NCBI GenBank assembly: GCA_023473785.1
Contig: JAMCYD010000025.1
Span: 1 to 28,867 of the forward strand
DNA: 28,867 nt
Origin: Patescibacteria group bacterium
GTDB lineage: Bacteria; Patescibacteriota; Microgenomatia; Levybacterales; UBA12049
Direction of reading: 5' to 3'
The position numbers and the translations under genes were made by a program. This document shows, piece after piece, positions 1-6,963 of this stretch (position 1 is the first letter of the stretch; every line of letters begins with the position of its first letter). The notes below the pieces were generated by a model. The model worked only from the letters and a program-made list of their open reading frames with translations. It searched no databases and was not told the DNA's origin.

Positions 1-100
1 TAATTCTATCTAAATAAGATTTTACGATTTCGGTTACGGAAAATTCTTTTTTTCTGTACCCTTCTAAAATTTTTTCAATTGTTAAATCTTGTATATTCAT
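1..100 (-). CDS. gatA: GatA, amidase subunit of Asp/Glu-tRNA amidotransferase (N-terminus only)
   Basis: The first 33 codons of a minus-strand gene are present and the rest lies beyond the left edge. The protein starts MNIQDLTIEKILEGYRKKEF and runs on with a helical TEIVKSYLDRI segment. This matches the start of GatA, in which an N-terminal helix precedes the amidase-signature domain. Its ATG overlaps the gatC TGA (ATGA), which implies translational coupling. GatA releases ammonia from glutamine so that GatB can amidate Glu-tRNA(Gln) or Asp-tRNA(Asn) in the cytoplasm. The catalytic Ser-Ser-Lys residues are not in the window, so identity rests on the N-terminus and on the adjacent gatC. Confidence 0.85.
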   Translation of the reverse strand, partial: MNIQDLTIEKILEGYRKKEFSVTEIVKSYLDRI

Positions 101-390
101 GGCATTATATCCTCAAGAATAGCTTTTACTTTGAAGAGGCCGTTGTGTTTTGATTGTGTGTTCAATAAAGCTTCGTCTTGGGATAAAGATGGTAATGTTT
201 TATCATCTGATCTGTTGATATTTACGAGACCTGTAACCTGCGAGGTCGGTTCAATATTTTTTGTGTTTAGTTCTTTTAATTTCTCGACATATTCCAAAAT
301 TTGTGAAAGCTGTTTTTCAAACTTTGAAACTTCCTCGGGTTTAAGTTCTAAATTTGCCAATTTTGAAGTATGTTTTATATCTATTTTCAT
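97..390 (-). CDS. gatC: GatC, subunit C of Asp/Glu-tRNA amidotransferase
   Basis: A 97-aa protein of normal GatC length. It opens with the typical pattern IKHTSKLANLELKPEE, followed by a helix (FEKQLSQILEYVEKLKELNT) and the family's EPTSQVTGLVNINRSD stretch. GatC is a small belt-like subunit that wraps around and stabilises GatA-GatB. The gene overlaps gatD upstream and gatA downstream by 4 bp each, so murT-gatD-gatC-gatA reads as one coupled operon. It makes Gln-tRNA and/or Asn-tRNA in a cell that lacks the direct synthetase. gatB is not in the window. Confidence 0.93.
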   Translation of the reverse strand: MKIDIKHTSKLANLELKPEEVSKFEKQLSQILEYVEKLKELNTKNIEPTSQVTGLVNINRSDDKTLPSLSQDEALLNTQSKHNGLFKVKAILEDIMP

Positions 391-1166
391 TTGGTTTGAT
401 TATAGCCAGATAAATATTTTTTTACAACAACTTCTCGTGCTTTTTTTTCAATAGAGTCGTCTAATTTTTCTAATTCAATTTTCTTTCCGTATTTTTTAAA
501 TAAAGCTTTTTCGATTAAAAAATCAGCTATTTGCGGATTTTTGGGTAAGATTGGTCCGTGGAGATAAGTACCAATAGCATTTTTATAAATTACCCCTTCG
601 GTTTTATCTTTGTCATTATTACCAAAGCCATAGGCGATTTGGGCAAACGGTTCGGCTCCGTTTAATAGGTAAGTTCGACCACCATGATTTTCGAATCCCA
701 CAACAAAATTTCTAATTTCTAATTTAGAATTTCTAATTTCAATTATGATATTCCCTATTAATCTTTTTACGTTTTCGCCTGGATTTTCTGTATAGATTGG
801 AAAAATGTTTAAACCAGGAATTTTATGACCTTCTGCGGTTTTATAATATTTTCCCAAGAATTGATATGCACCACAGATAAAAAGGCTTGGGATTTCGTCT
901 TCGATAGCTCTTTTTAATAAACTTCCTTTGTTTTCGATTAAGTCTTTATTAACTATTTCTTGCTGTTTGTCTTGGGCACCTCCCATAAAAATTAAATCTA
1001 ATTCTTTAATTTTATTCTTGTCTGCTTCAAGGCTAATTTTTTCTAAATTGACTTTAATGCCTCGATCTTCACATCTTTTGGTCAAAACGATAATGTTTCC
1101 TCTGTCACCATAGGTGCTCATTAAATCCGGATATAGCCAGCCGATTGTTAAAGATAAATTTTTCAT
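387..1166 (-). CDS. gatD: GatD, glutaminase subunit of lipid II isoglutaminyl synthase
   Basis: 259 aa, CobB/CobQ-like class I glutamine amidotransferase fold. The N-terminus reads IGWLYPDLMSTYGDRGN, a hallmark of GatD. The nucleophile is Cys98 in FICGAYQFLG and the catalytic His is His203 in YLHGPILPKNP. The conserved FENHGGRTYL lies at about 158-167. GatD hydrolyses glutamine and passes ammonia to MurT, which converts the D-Glu of the lipid II stem peptide to D-isoglutamine. Residues 143-153 (EIRNSKLEIRN) are encoded by a repetitive AT-rich block (711-743) between GNIII and VVGFENHGG, and look like an in-frame insertion. Four-base overlaps with murT and gatC indicate coupled translation. 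Confidence 0.92.
   Translation of the reverse strand: MKNLSLTIGWLYPDLMSTYGDRGNIIVLTKRCEDRGIKVNLEKISLEADKNKIKELDLIFMGGAQDKQQEIVNKDLIENKGSLLKRAIEDEIPSLFICGAYQFLGKYYKTAEGHKIPGLNIFPIYTENPGENVKRLIGNIIIEIRNSKLEIRNFVVGFENHGGRTYLLNGAEPFAQIAYGFGNNDKDKTEGVIYKNAIGTYLHGPILPKNPQIADFLIEKALFKKYGKKIELEKLDDSIEKKAREVVVKKYLSGYNQTK
711..743. repeat. AT-rich repeat inside gatD
   Basis: On the minus strand, two copies of GAAATTAGAAATT are separated by CTAAATTA, so the block is nearly palindromic around TTAGAAATTCTAA. It is translated in frame as EIRN-SKL-EIRN within GatD. It probably arose by local duplication or insertion of a short repeat tolerated in a surface loop. Confidence 0.6.
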
Positions 1167-2482
1167 AGAATTTTTTTGCCTCCCAAAATTTTTCTTGTTT
1201 CTAGCATTGCAGAATAGGTGGGAAGGATGAAAAGAGTTTTATTTTCTTCAGTTTGTGAGACTGCAGTGTTAATTGCTTTTTCCAGATCTTCTTCAATTAT
1301 AGTTTTTTGTTCGAAAGAATCGTTTAGAGCGTATTTAAAACGGATTGCTAAATCAAAAGTTCTATCACCAGAGATGATGATTTTTTTTGCCAAAGATAAA
1401 TCATTAAAATCTACATCCCAAATCCAAGAGACATCTCTTCCATCAGGGATTCTGTCATTTAAAACAACTAGCGCGTTTGGTTTTTCGTCTTTTGAATAGT
1501 TGATTGTTGCTTCAATTGATTGGTTAAAGCCAGTAGGGTTTTTCGATAATAAAACAATTATATTTTTGCCTTTGTACTTTACTATTTCCTGTCTTCCGAA
1601 GGCGGGTTTGAATTCTTCGGTAAATTCAATAACTTTTTCGGTAGGAATATTGAAGGCTTTTGATGTTAGTAAAATTGCAGCGTTAGTATTGTAAATATTA
1701 TATTTGCCAAAAAGAGGGTAATTTATTTTTTGATCTGCAAAAGTCTCAACTTTTTCTTGTTTGAAACCGCAATTATAACATTTAAATTTTCCTAAATGAG
1801 AATATGACATTTTGCTGTAATTTAATTTGTGAGAGCAGTTTGGGCAATAAACACTGTCAACATCATGGGGAATTTCTTTCTGATCCATATATTTATCGCT
1901 TATGCCAAAATAATAAGTTTTTAGGTCATTTTCTTGTCCGAGGCTATAGATTTGTGGGTCGTCGCCATTTAGAAATAGAAAGGTGTTTTTGTCAACTTTT
2001 TTTAGAGCTTGTTGCCAATTTTTTGCGATAGTATTTACTTCTCCGTACCTATCAAGTTGGTCACGAAAGAGATTTAAGAGTAAAATAGAGTAATGGTTTA
2101 TTTCTCTTAAAATTAAGGGCAACGTGTTTTCATCGATTTCAAAAATTGCGACATCGTAAGGAAGTTTTCCTGAAAGATTTGAATTTTTAATAAAACTTGA
2201 GGCAATGCCATTTAGCAAATTTGCACCAGCTTCGTTGTGAAATACTTTTAAAGAGTTTTTTTCTAAAATATGTTTTATAAGTTTTGATGTAGTAGTTTTG
2301 CCATTGGTGCCGGCGATTAAAACAATTTTGAGGTTTTTATTTTTTGAAGAGATTTGTTTGATAAAGTTTTTATTTAATTTTAATGCGATATGTCCAGGCC
2401 AAGTTGAACCGGAACCGATGTTTAGAGTATTACCAAATTTAATAAGGCTTTTACCGAGTAAGATTAATAGTGCGTTTATCAT
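1163..2482 (-). CDS. murT: MurT, ligase subunit of lipid II isoglutaminyl synthase
   Basis: 439 aa, normal length for MurT. It has a Mur-ligase ATPase fold with P-loop GTNGKTTT at 58-65 and a central domain with LNLFRDQLDRYGEVNTIAKNW at 137-155. A four-cysteine zinc ribbon (Cys213, 216, 235, 238) distinguishes MurT from MurC-F. A C-terminal DUF1727 domain carries LSKNPTGFNQSI and NDRIPDGRDVSWIWDVDF. With GatD it amidates D-Glu of lipid II at the cytoplasmic membrane face, using ATP and glutamine-derived ammonia. It is first in the operon, and its last codons overlap gatD. The spacer upstream (2483-2575) is very AT-rich, and I see no firm promoter there. Confidence 0.93.
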   Translation of the reverse strand: MINALLILLGKSLIKFGNTLNIGSGSTWPGHIALKLNKNFIKQISSKNKNLKIVLIAGTNGKTTTSKLIKHILEKNSLKVFHNEAGANLLNGIASSFIKNSNLSGKLPYDVAIFEIDENTLPLILREINHYSILLLNLFRDQLDRYGEVNTIAKNWQQALKKVDKNTFLFLNGDDPQIYSLGQENDLKTYYFGISDKYMDQKEIPHDVDSVYCPNCSHKLNYSKMSYSHLGKFKCYNCGFKQEKVETFADQKINYPLFGKYNIYNTNAAILLTSKAFNIPTEKVIEFTEEFKPAFGRQEIVKYKGKNIIVLLSKNPTGFNQSIEATINYSKDEKPNALVVLNDRIPDGRDVSWIWDVDFNDLSLAKKIIISGDRTFDLAIRFKYALNDSFEQKTIIEEDLEKAINTAVSQTEENKTLFILPTYSAMLETRKILGGKKIL

Positions 2483-2575
2483 CTTTCAAATTTTTAATTT
2501 AAAATCAAATTTAAATTAGCTACAACTATTTTACCAGAAAAACAGATTTAATAATATAAACGGTGATAGCAGTAA

Positions 2576-3469
2576 TTACATTGACCTAAGGATTTTGATT
2601 CTTTCTTCAATCGGTGGGTGGGTGGAGAAGAGGCTGGTGAGCCAGCTTGTTTTTTCTGCGTTTTTAAATGGATTTTCAATATAAAAATGGGCGATTGCGG
2701 GATTTGCATTTCTCAAGACATTTCTGTCATCTGCTATTTTCTCAAGTGCGTTGGCAAGGCCTGCTGGGTAGCGGGTGAGAAGCGCGCCGTCAGCGTCAGC
2801 TAAAAATTCTCTTCTTCTTGATAGAGCAAGTTGGATAAGGGTTGCGACAATTGGAGCAAGAATAGCAAAAATGATGCCCAAGATAATAAAAATGGAATTA
2901 TCTTTTCTGTCTTCGTCGTTTGAAAATCCGCCAAACCACATGCTTCTGAAAAAGAAATTTGAGAGGATTGCGACAAAGCCAACAAGTATTGAAACAACGC
3001 CCATTAGTCTTGTATCATAATTTTTTACGTGGGACATTTCGTGGGCAATTACACCTTCAAGTTCTGCTGTTTTCAATTTATTAAGAAGTCCTGTAGTTGC
3101 AGCAACTGCGGCGTGTTTGGGATCGCGACCGGTTGCAAAAGCGTTGGGAGCAGGGTCGTCTATGACATAAACTTTTGGCATTGGAAGGCCTGAGGCAATA
3201 GAGAGATTTTCGACAATGTGATAAAGCTCTCTATAATTATTTTCATTGGCAGGGTGTGCACCGGCAAGTCCCAAAACTATTCTGTCTGAGTAATAATAAG
3301 AGAGAAAACTCATAAATCCTGAAAAAATTAGCATTACACCAACAAGAGAAAGACCGTATCCAAGTGCTTTTCCAAAAACGTAAGCAACGGTTGAGAAAAA
3401 GATTATGAAAAAGAACATAATCAACCAAGTTTTTCTTTTGTTCGAAGAGATAGTACTGTAGATGGTCAT
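2576..3469 (-). CDS. htpX: HtpX-like M48 zinc metalloprotease, membrane-anchored
   Basis: 297 aa. Two N-terminal membrane helices (about 15-60) are followed by the M48 domain. Its zinc site is HEMSH at 143-147, and the third ligand is probably Glu221 in RREFLADADGA. Other family marks are PMPKVYVIDDPAPNAFATGRDP (about 96-117) and a further hydrophobic hairpin at about 153-213. HtpX degrades misfolded or damaged membrane proteins. The gene lies 1 bp downstream of lemA, a pairing seen in many bacteria, so the two are very likely cotranscribed. The spacer to murT is short and has no clear terminator. Confidence 0.95.
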   Translation of the reverse strand: MTIYSTISSNKRKTWLIMFFFIIFFSTVAYVFGKALGYGLSLVGVMLIFSGFMSFLSYYYSDRIVLGLAGAHPANENNYRELYHIVENLSIASGLPMPKVYVIDDPAPNAFATGRDPKHAAVAATTGLLNKLKTAELEGVIAHEMSHVKNYDTRLMGVVSILVGFVAILSNFFFRSMWFGGFSNDEDRKDNSIFIILGIIFAILAPIVATLIQLALSRRREFLADADGALLTRYPAGLANALEKIADDRNVLRNANPAIAHFYIENPFKNAEKTSWLTSLFSTHPPIEERIKILRSM

Positions 3470-3470
3470 A

Positions 3471-4025
3471 CTAGAAACTCACTTTTACCGGCTGTTTTTC
3501 ACCTTCTTCCGCTTCAAAAAACTCTTGCTCCTTAAACCCAAGTGAGTTAGCAAGTAGAACTATAGGAAAAGATTTGATTTTTGAATTGTAAGCAAGAACG
3601 TTAGAATTGTAAAACTGCCTTGCATATGAAATCTTATTTTCTGTATCCGTTAATTCTTCTTGAAGTTCAAGAAAATTCTGGCTAGCTTTAAGTTCTGGGT
3701 AGTTTTCTGCCACAGCAAAGAGTGACTTTAAAGTATTGCTAAGTTGGTTGTTCGCATCTGCTTTTTCCTTGAGCGATTCGGCAGACATTAAACTTGCTCT
3801 TGCTTTGGTAACCTGCTCGAAAACTTCTTTTTCGTGTTTGGCATAGCCTTTTACGGTTTCTACTAAATTTGGAATAAGGTCTGTTCTTCTTTTGAGTTGA
3901 ACGTCTATTTGGCTAAGCGCTTCTTTGATTCTCTCTCTTAAGACTACGAGGGAGTTGTAACTGAAGAATAAATATAGGAGGCTTACTAAGATTAAAACTG
4001 TTATTATGAATGGTGCTTCGAGCAT
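3471..4025 (-). CDS. LemA family protein
   Basis: 184 aa from ATG at 4025. A longer reading from a TTG at 4037 is unlikely because that codon falls inside the probable -10 box. One N-terminal membrane helix (FIITVLILVSLLYLFFSYN) is followed by the LemA signature: ERIKEALSQIDVQLKRRTDL, then IPNLVETVKGYAKHEKEVFE, and later LKASQNFLELQEELTDTENK. The bulk is long antiparallel helices outside the membrane. The biochemical role of LemA is not settled. The tight pairing with htpX suggests membrane quality control, but that is inferred from context. Confidence 0.93.
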   Translation of the reverse strand: MLEAPFIITVLILVSLLYLFFSYNSLVVLRERIKEALSQIDVQLKRRTDLIPNLVETVKGYAKHEKEVFEQVTKARASLMSAESLKEKADANNQLSNTLKSLFAVAENYPELKASQNFLELQEELTDTENKISYARQFYNSNVLAYNSKIKSFPIVLLANSLGFKEQEFFEAEEGEKQPVKVSF

Positions 4026-4036
4026 ATCTTCACTCA

Positions 4037-4065
4037 ATTTTTACATATATTCTCAGAATTGTCAA
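4037..4065 (-). promoter_or_regulatory. Probable lemA-htpX promoter
   Basis: On the minus strand, TTGACA (4060-4065) and TAAAAA(T) (about 4037-4043) are spaced about 16 bp. The predicted start of transcription near 4030 leaves only about 5 nt before the ATG at 4025, which also argues against a TTG start at 4037. Confidence 0.55.
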
Positions 4066-4095
4066 ATTATTACAGTAAGCACGATTACAGCATGA

Positions 4096-4168
4096 AGATT
4101 GAATACAGAATACTGAATTATGTATTTTTTGGCCAGTATTCATGATTCTTTATTCATTATTCAAATCT
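4096..4168. repeat. Hairpin made of inverted 7-bp repeats
   Basis: The left arm (4096-4122) reads AGATT-GAATACA-GAATACT-GAATTATG. The complement of the right arm (4141-4168) reads AGATTT-GAATAAT-GAATAAA-GAATCATG. So three diverged GAATAnn units ending in ATG face each other across an 18-bp loop. The hairpin sits between the polX stop and the lemA promoter. It may end polX transcription or be an immobile repeat element. Confidence 0.65.
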
Positions 4169-4178
4169 TAATTTTTAA

Positions 4179-5942
4179 TTAATCCTTTAGCCATTCCATA
4201 AACTTTTCGTAGGGTAAGGTATTTAAGATATCTTCTTTTGTGCACCAGCCGCGTCGGGCGACAGCAACACCATAAGGCATTAGATCCATTTGATCTGCAG
4301 CATGACTATCTGTATCAATAACAAACTTTACTCCTTTTTCTTTCGCTTGTCTTATTAGGGTATCTGGTAAGTCGAGTCTGTTTGGCCAGGCATTTATTTC
4401 AAGAGCCTTGTTATTTTTTACGGCGAAATCAAAGATTTTTTCCCAATCAGCTTCATAACCTGGTCTTTGATTTAACATCCTTCCGGTTGGATGTCCGAGG
4501 ATTTTAGCTTTTGGATGAGAAAGACCTTTTAGGATTCTTTCTGTCATCTTTTTTTTATCCATTGAAAAAGAGCTGTGGATGGAAACGATGGCAGCATCAA
4601 TAAGATCTAACATTTTATAATTTATAGGTAGTTCTCCATTTGCTAAAATATCAATTTCAAGTAAGTTTATTACTCGAACAATTTTATTACTCTCATAAAG
4701 TTGTTCAATTTTATCTTTTCGTCTTGATAATAAATTAAAAATCTCTTTTTCTGTATGATTTGTAATACTGGGATTATGTTCTGAGAAGCCAAGATATTCA
4801 TACCCCAAAGATTCTGCTTTCTTTAACATTTCCTCAGGAGTATTTTGTCCGAGGTCATGACTTGGCTCGATTGGGAAATTTGAATGGGTATGAAGATCAC
4901 CTTTTATGTCTTTTAGTTCGACTAATTTGGGTAGTTTGTGTTTTGCTGCTAGTTGTATTTCGCCTTTATTTTCTCTTATCTCAGGTGGGATCCAATCAAG
5001 ACCGATAAAATTATAAAAAGCCTCTTCCGTACTGAATTTTTTAGTCTCTGGTTCCCTTTTTAGCTTTATTCCATATTCAGATAGTGACATGCCTTTTGAT
5101 AGTGCGTATTCTCTTAGGGCGATATTGTGTTCTTTAGAGCCTGTAAAATGCTGCAGGAGCGACCCGAAACTTTCAGGTTTCTGAATCATTAAATCTACTT
5201 GATGTCCTCCTCCTGTAAGAATTGATGCGGTAACATCTCCTTTTTCAATGACTCTTTCTTTGTTTGGGTAACTTGTAAAGTGTTCCAGTACTGCTTTTGG
5301 ATTACTGCTTGCAACTGCAATATCTACATCGCCTACGGTTGAGACAGATCTTCTGAGACTGCCTAAAGGATAAGCTTTTTCAACGTCTTTTGATAATTTG
5401 AGATAGCCTAGTATTTTCTGAGCGAGTTCTGAGGCAAAAGGAAGAACCATTCTGGTTGATTTTGTTTTGCCCTGTTTGTATTCGTTGATTGCTCTTAAAA
5501 TATCCTCCTGTGATTTTTCGCCAAAAGTTGGCAATTTTGCGATTTTGCCTTCTTTTGCAAGCGCTTCAACATCTTTTACTACAGTTTTAGGATCTTTTAA
5601 TTTAAATGCAGAGACAATTTTGTAAGCTTTTTTGGGGCCGAAAGTTGGTACGTCTAAAAGAGGAAAAATAGCTTCAGGAACGGTTTTTTTCAGCTCTTCA
5701 AAATGCTTTACTTTTCCTGTTCTAAAGAGTTCTTCTAAGTGTTCAGTAATTGTCGGACCTATTCCAGGAATTTTTTTATACTTATTTTCTTTTATGAGGT
5801 CTTTGAATTCGGTGTTGAGATGTTCTATGCTGTCTGCGGCTGTTTGATAAGCTAGTATTTGAAAGCGATATTTTTTTTCGTCTTTGATCGAGTAGGCGGC
5901 TGCGATGCTTCTAAGTAACCTTGCTAATTCTTTGTTGTTCAT
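4179..5942 (-). CDS. polX: Family X DNA polymerase/3'-5' exonuclease PolX
   Basis: 587 aa, typical length for bacterial PolX. The order is an N-terminal helix-hairpin-helix 8-kDa-like domain (IPGIGPTITEHL at about 58-69), fingers/palm, then a PHP domain. The palm motif LGSLRRSVSTVGDVDIAVAS carries two catalytic aspartates (GDVD), and the third is in HQVDLMI. The PHP part has GDLHTHSNF, GFSEHNPS, VSIHSSF, GHPTGR and DTDSHAADQM, so its metal ligands look intact. The C-terminus YGVAVARRGWCTKEDILNT is also typical. PolX fills short gaps in base-excision and end repair; PHP supplies 3' trimming. A possible -10 box lies 7 nt before the ATG. Confidence 0.95.
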   Translation of the reverse strand: MNNKELARLLRSIAAAYSIKDEKKYRFQILAYQTAADSIEHLNTEFKDLIKENKYKKIPGIGPTITEHLEELFRTGKVKHFEELKKTVPEAIFPLLDVPTFGPKKAYKIVSAFKLKDPKTVVKDVEALAKEGKIAKLPTFGEKSQEDILRAINEYKQGKTKSTRMVLPFASELAQKILGYLKLSKDVEKAYPLGSLRRSVSTVGDVDIAVASSNPKAVLEHFTSYPNKERVIEKGDVTASILTGGGHQVDLMIQKPESFGSLLQHFTGSKEHNIALREYALSKGMSLSEYGIKLKREPETKKFSTEEAFYNFIGLDWIPPEIRENKGEIQLAAKHKLPKLVELKDIKGDLHTHSNFPIEPSHDLGQNTPEEMLKKAESLGYEYLGFSEHNPSITNHTEKEIFNLLSRRKDKIEQLYESNKIVRVINLLEIDILANGELPINYKMLDLIDAAIVSIHSSFSMDKKKMTERILKGLSHPKAKILGHPTGRMLNQRPGYEADWEKIFDFAVKNNKALEINAWPNRLDLPDTLIRQAKEKGVKFVIDTDSHAADQMDLMPYGVAVARRGWCTKEDILNTLPYEKFMEWLKD

Positions 5943-5948
5943 ATATTC

Positions 5949-5954
5949 ATTTTA
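5949..5954 (-). promoter_or_regulatory. Possible polX -10 box
   Basis: On the minus strand TAAAAT ends 7 nt before the polX ATG at 5942. The geometry predicts a leaderless transcript, as for other genes here. No good -35 is seen, so this is tentative. Confidence 0.35.
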
Positions 5955-5978
5955 GCTTACACTTATCTTACCAGACGA

Positions 5979-6007
5979 TTGACTCAAGTTCAATAATTTG
6001 TTAGTAT
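5979..6007 (+). promoter_or_regulatory. Probable tRNA-Asp promoter
   Basis: TTGACT (5979-5984), a 17-bp spacer and TAGTAT (6002-6007), ending about 17 bp before the tRNA 5' end. An overlapping TATTAT at 6005-6010 is an alternative -10. Confidence 0.5.
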
Positions 6008-6024
6008 TATGAGTGTAAAAAGCG

Positions 6025-6098
6025 GGGGTGGTAGCTCAGTTGGTTAGAGCGCTTCCCTGTCACGGAAGAGGTCGCGGGTTCGAGTCCCGTTCACCCCG
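6025..6098 (+). tRNA. tRNA-Asp (GTC)
   Basis: A full cloverleaf can be drawn. Acceptor GGGGTGG/TCACCCC, D stem GCTC/GAGC, anticodon stem CTTCC/GGAAG with loop CTGTCAC (anticodon GTC at 6059-6061), T arm GCGGG-TTCGAGT-CCCGT, and discriminator G98 as expected for Asp. The CCA tail is not encoded (CAG follows), so a CCA-adding enzyme is needed. The LysM gene starts about 50 bp downstream and could be cotranscribed. Confidence 0.97.
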
Positions 6099-6148
6099 CA
6101 GTTGTCTTTATCAGTTCTGCTCAAATCTGCTCGGAAAGGAGGATATTT

Positions 6149-6766
6149 ATGCCTGCAAAAAGAAAAAAAGATAGTACTAGCCATTTATACCTTTCAGATC
6201 TAAAGATTGGAGAATCCTATAAAAGCCTTTTTTATGGCGCACTTACGATAGTAATTCTTATTGGTATAGCTCTTCTCGGATTAAGAACGATTTCTCACAA
6301 TAGACAAGCAACTATTGATAACGGAGGAATAAGCACAGCAAATGTTAATGAGACAGCTAAGCCGAAGAATGAAGCTAAAACGTATGCGGTTGTAGATGGT
6401 GATAATTTATGGACAATCTCTGAGAAATTCTATAAAACAGGGTACAAATGGACAGAAATAGCAAAAATAAATAACCTTCAAAATCCGAGTATAATTTCAG
6501 CCGGAGAAAAACTTATTATTCCTGCATTGGCAGAAGAAAAAACTGAAGTTAAAACTGTTGCCTTGGATCAAATAACTCAAAATACTAATAAGTCAGATAA
6601 GATTGAGGGAAATACTTACACAGTGCAAAGGGGCGATGATTTATGGGATATTTCAGTAAGAGCTTATGGTGATGGCTATAAGTGGGCAGAGATTGCGAGG
6701 GCAAATAATTTAGCTAATCCGCAAATTATACATTCGGGGAATGTTTTTAAGATACCAAGAGGTTAG
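6149..6766 (+). CDS. Membrane-anchored protein with two LysM domains
   Basis: 205 aa. The N-terminus is short and basic (MPAKRKKDS), with one membrane helix at about 28-46 (LFYGALTIVILIGIALLGL). A low-complexity linker follows, then LysM 1 at about 79-126 (YAVVDGDNLWTISEKFY ... AGEKLIIPA) and LysM 2 at about 158-204 (YTVQRGDDLWDISVRAYGDG ... SGNVFKIPR). LysM domains bind the glycan of peptidoglycan, so the protein probably tethers the membrane to the wall. No catalytic domain is present. The start is fixed by a strong ribosome binding site, AAAGGAGG at 6135-6142. The two LysM copies resemble each other closely (YKWTEIAKINNLQNP, YKWAEIARANNLANP), suggesting tandem duplication. Confidence 0.9.
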   Translation: MPAKRKKDSTSHLYLSDLKIGESYKSLFYGALTIVILIGIALLGLRTISHNRQATIDNGGISTANVNETAKPKNEAKTYAVVDGDNLWTISEKFYKTGYKWTEIAKINNLQNPSIISAGEKLIIPALAEEKTEVKTVALDQITQNTNKSDKIEGNTYTVQRGDDLWDISVRAYGDGYKWAEIARANNLANPQIIHSGNVFKIPRG

Positions 6767-6786
6767 GAAAATTCTTTTTGATTTTG

Positions 6787-6792
6787 TATAAT
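6787..6792 (+). promoter_or_regulatory. Probable -10 box for the tRNA-Gly transcript
   Basis: A perfect TATAAT with a weak TTAGGA about 18 bp upstream. Transcription would begin near 6799. It would include a small ATCGT/ACGAT hairpin, the tRNA-like hairpin at 6816-6855 and then tRNA-Gly. Confidence 0.45.
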
Positions 6793-6815
6793 TAAGCTAT
6801 CGTTAGATACGATTT

Positions 6816-6855
6816 GCGGTGGTAAGAACCTTTAAGAAAGAACCTTGCCCCCGCT
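6816..6855 (+). other. tRNA-like mini-hairpin, possibly a tRNA-Gly remnant
   Basis: GCGGTGGTA is identical to the first nine bases of the tRNA-Gly gene 51 bp downstream. CCCCCGC-T at the far end resembles that tRNA's CCACCGC-T. The two ends pair as an 11-bp stem (6816-6826 with 6844-6854), with one T/C mismatch and one G-T pair around a 17-nt loop. There is no anticodon arm or T arm. It could be a deleted tandem tRNA copy, or a leader hairpin that happens to look like an acceptor stem. Confidence 0.45.
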
Positions 6856-6866
6856 CAATAAATTTC

Positions 6867-6941
6867 GCGGTGGTAGTTCAGCGGTAGAATGTCTCCTTCC
6901 CAAGGAGAAGGTCGCCGGTTCAAGTCCGGTCCACCGCTCCA
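6867..6941 (+). tRNA. tRNA-Gly (CCC), CCA encoded
   Basis: Acceptor GCGGTGG/CCACCGC, D arm GTTC-AGCGGTA-GAAT, anticodon stem TCTCC/GGAGA with loop TTCCCAA (anticodon CCC, 6899-6901), T arm GCCGG-TTCAAGT-CCGGT, discriminator T, then an encoded CCA at 6939-6941. Unlike tRNA-Asp in this window, this one carries its CCA in the genome. Confidence 0.97.
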
Positions 6942-6963
6942 GAAGTGACAGAAATAAACAAAA

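Noticed and set aside
89..454. A 121-codon plus-strand frame opposite gatC
   Set aside because: gatC is conserved, and its ATGA overlaps with both neighbours show which strand is coding.
4026..4037. TTG start for LemA four residues upstream
   Set aside because: The codon overlaps the probable -10 box, and an ATG is available at 4025.
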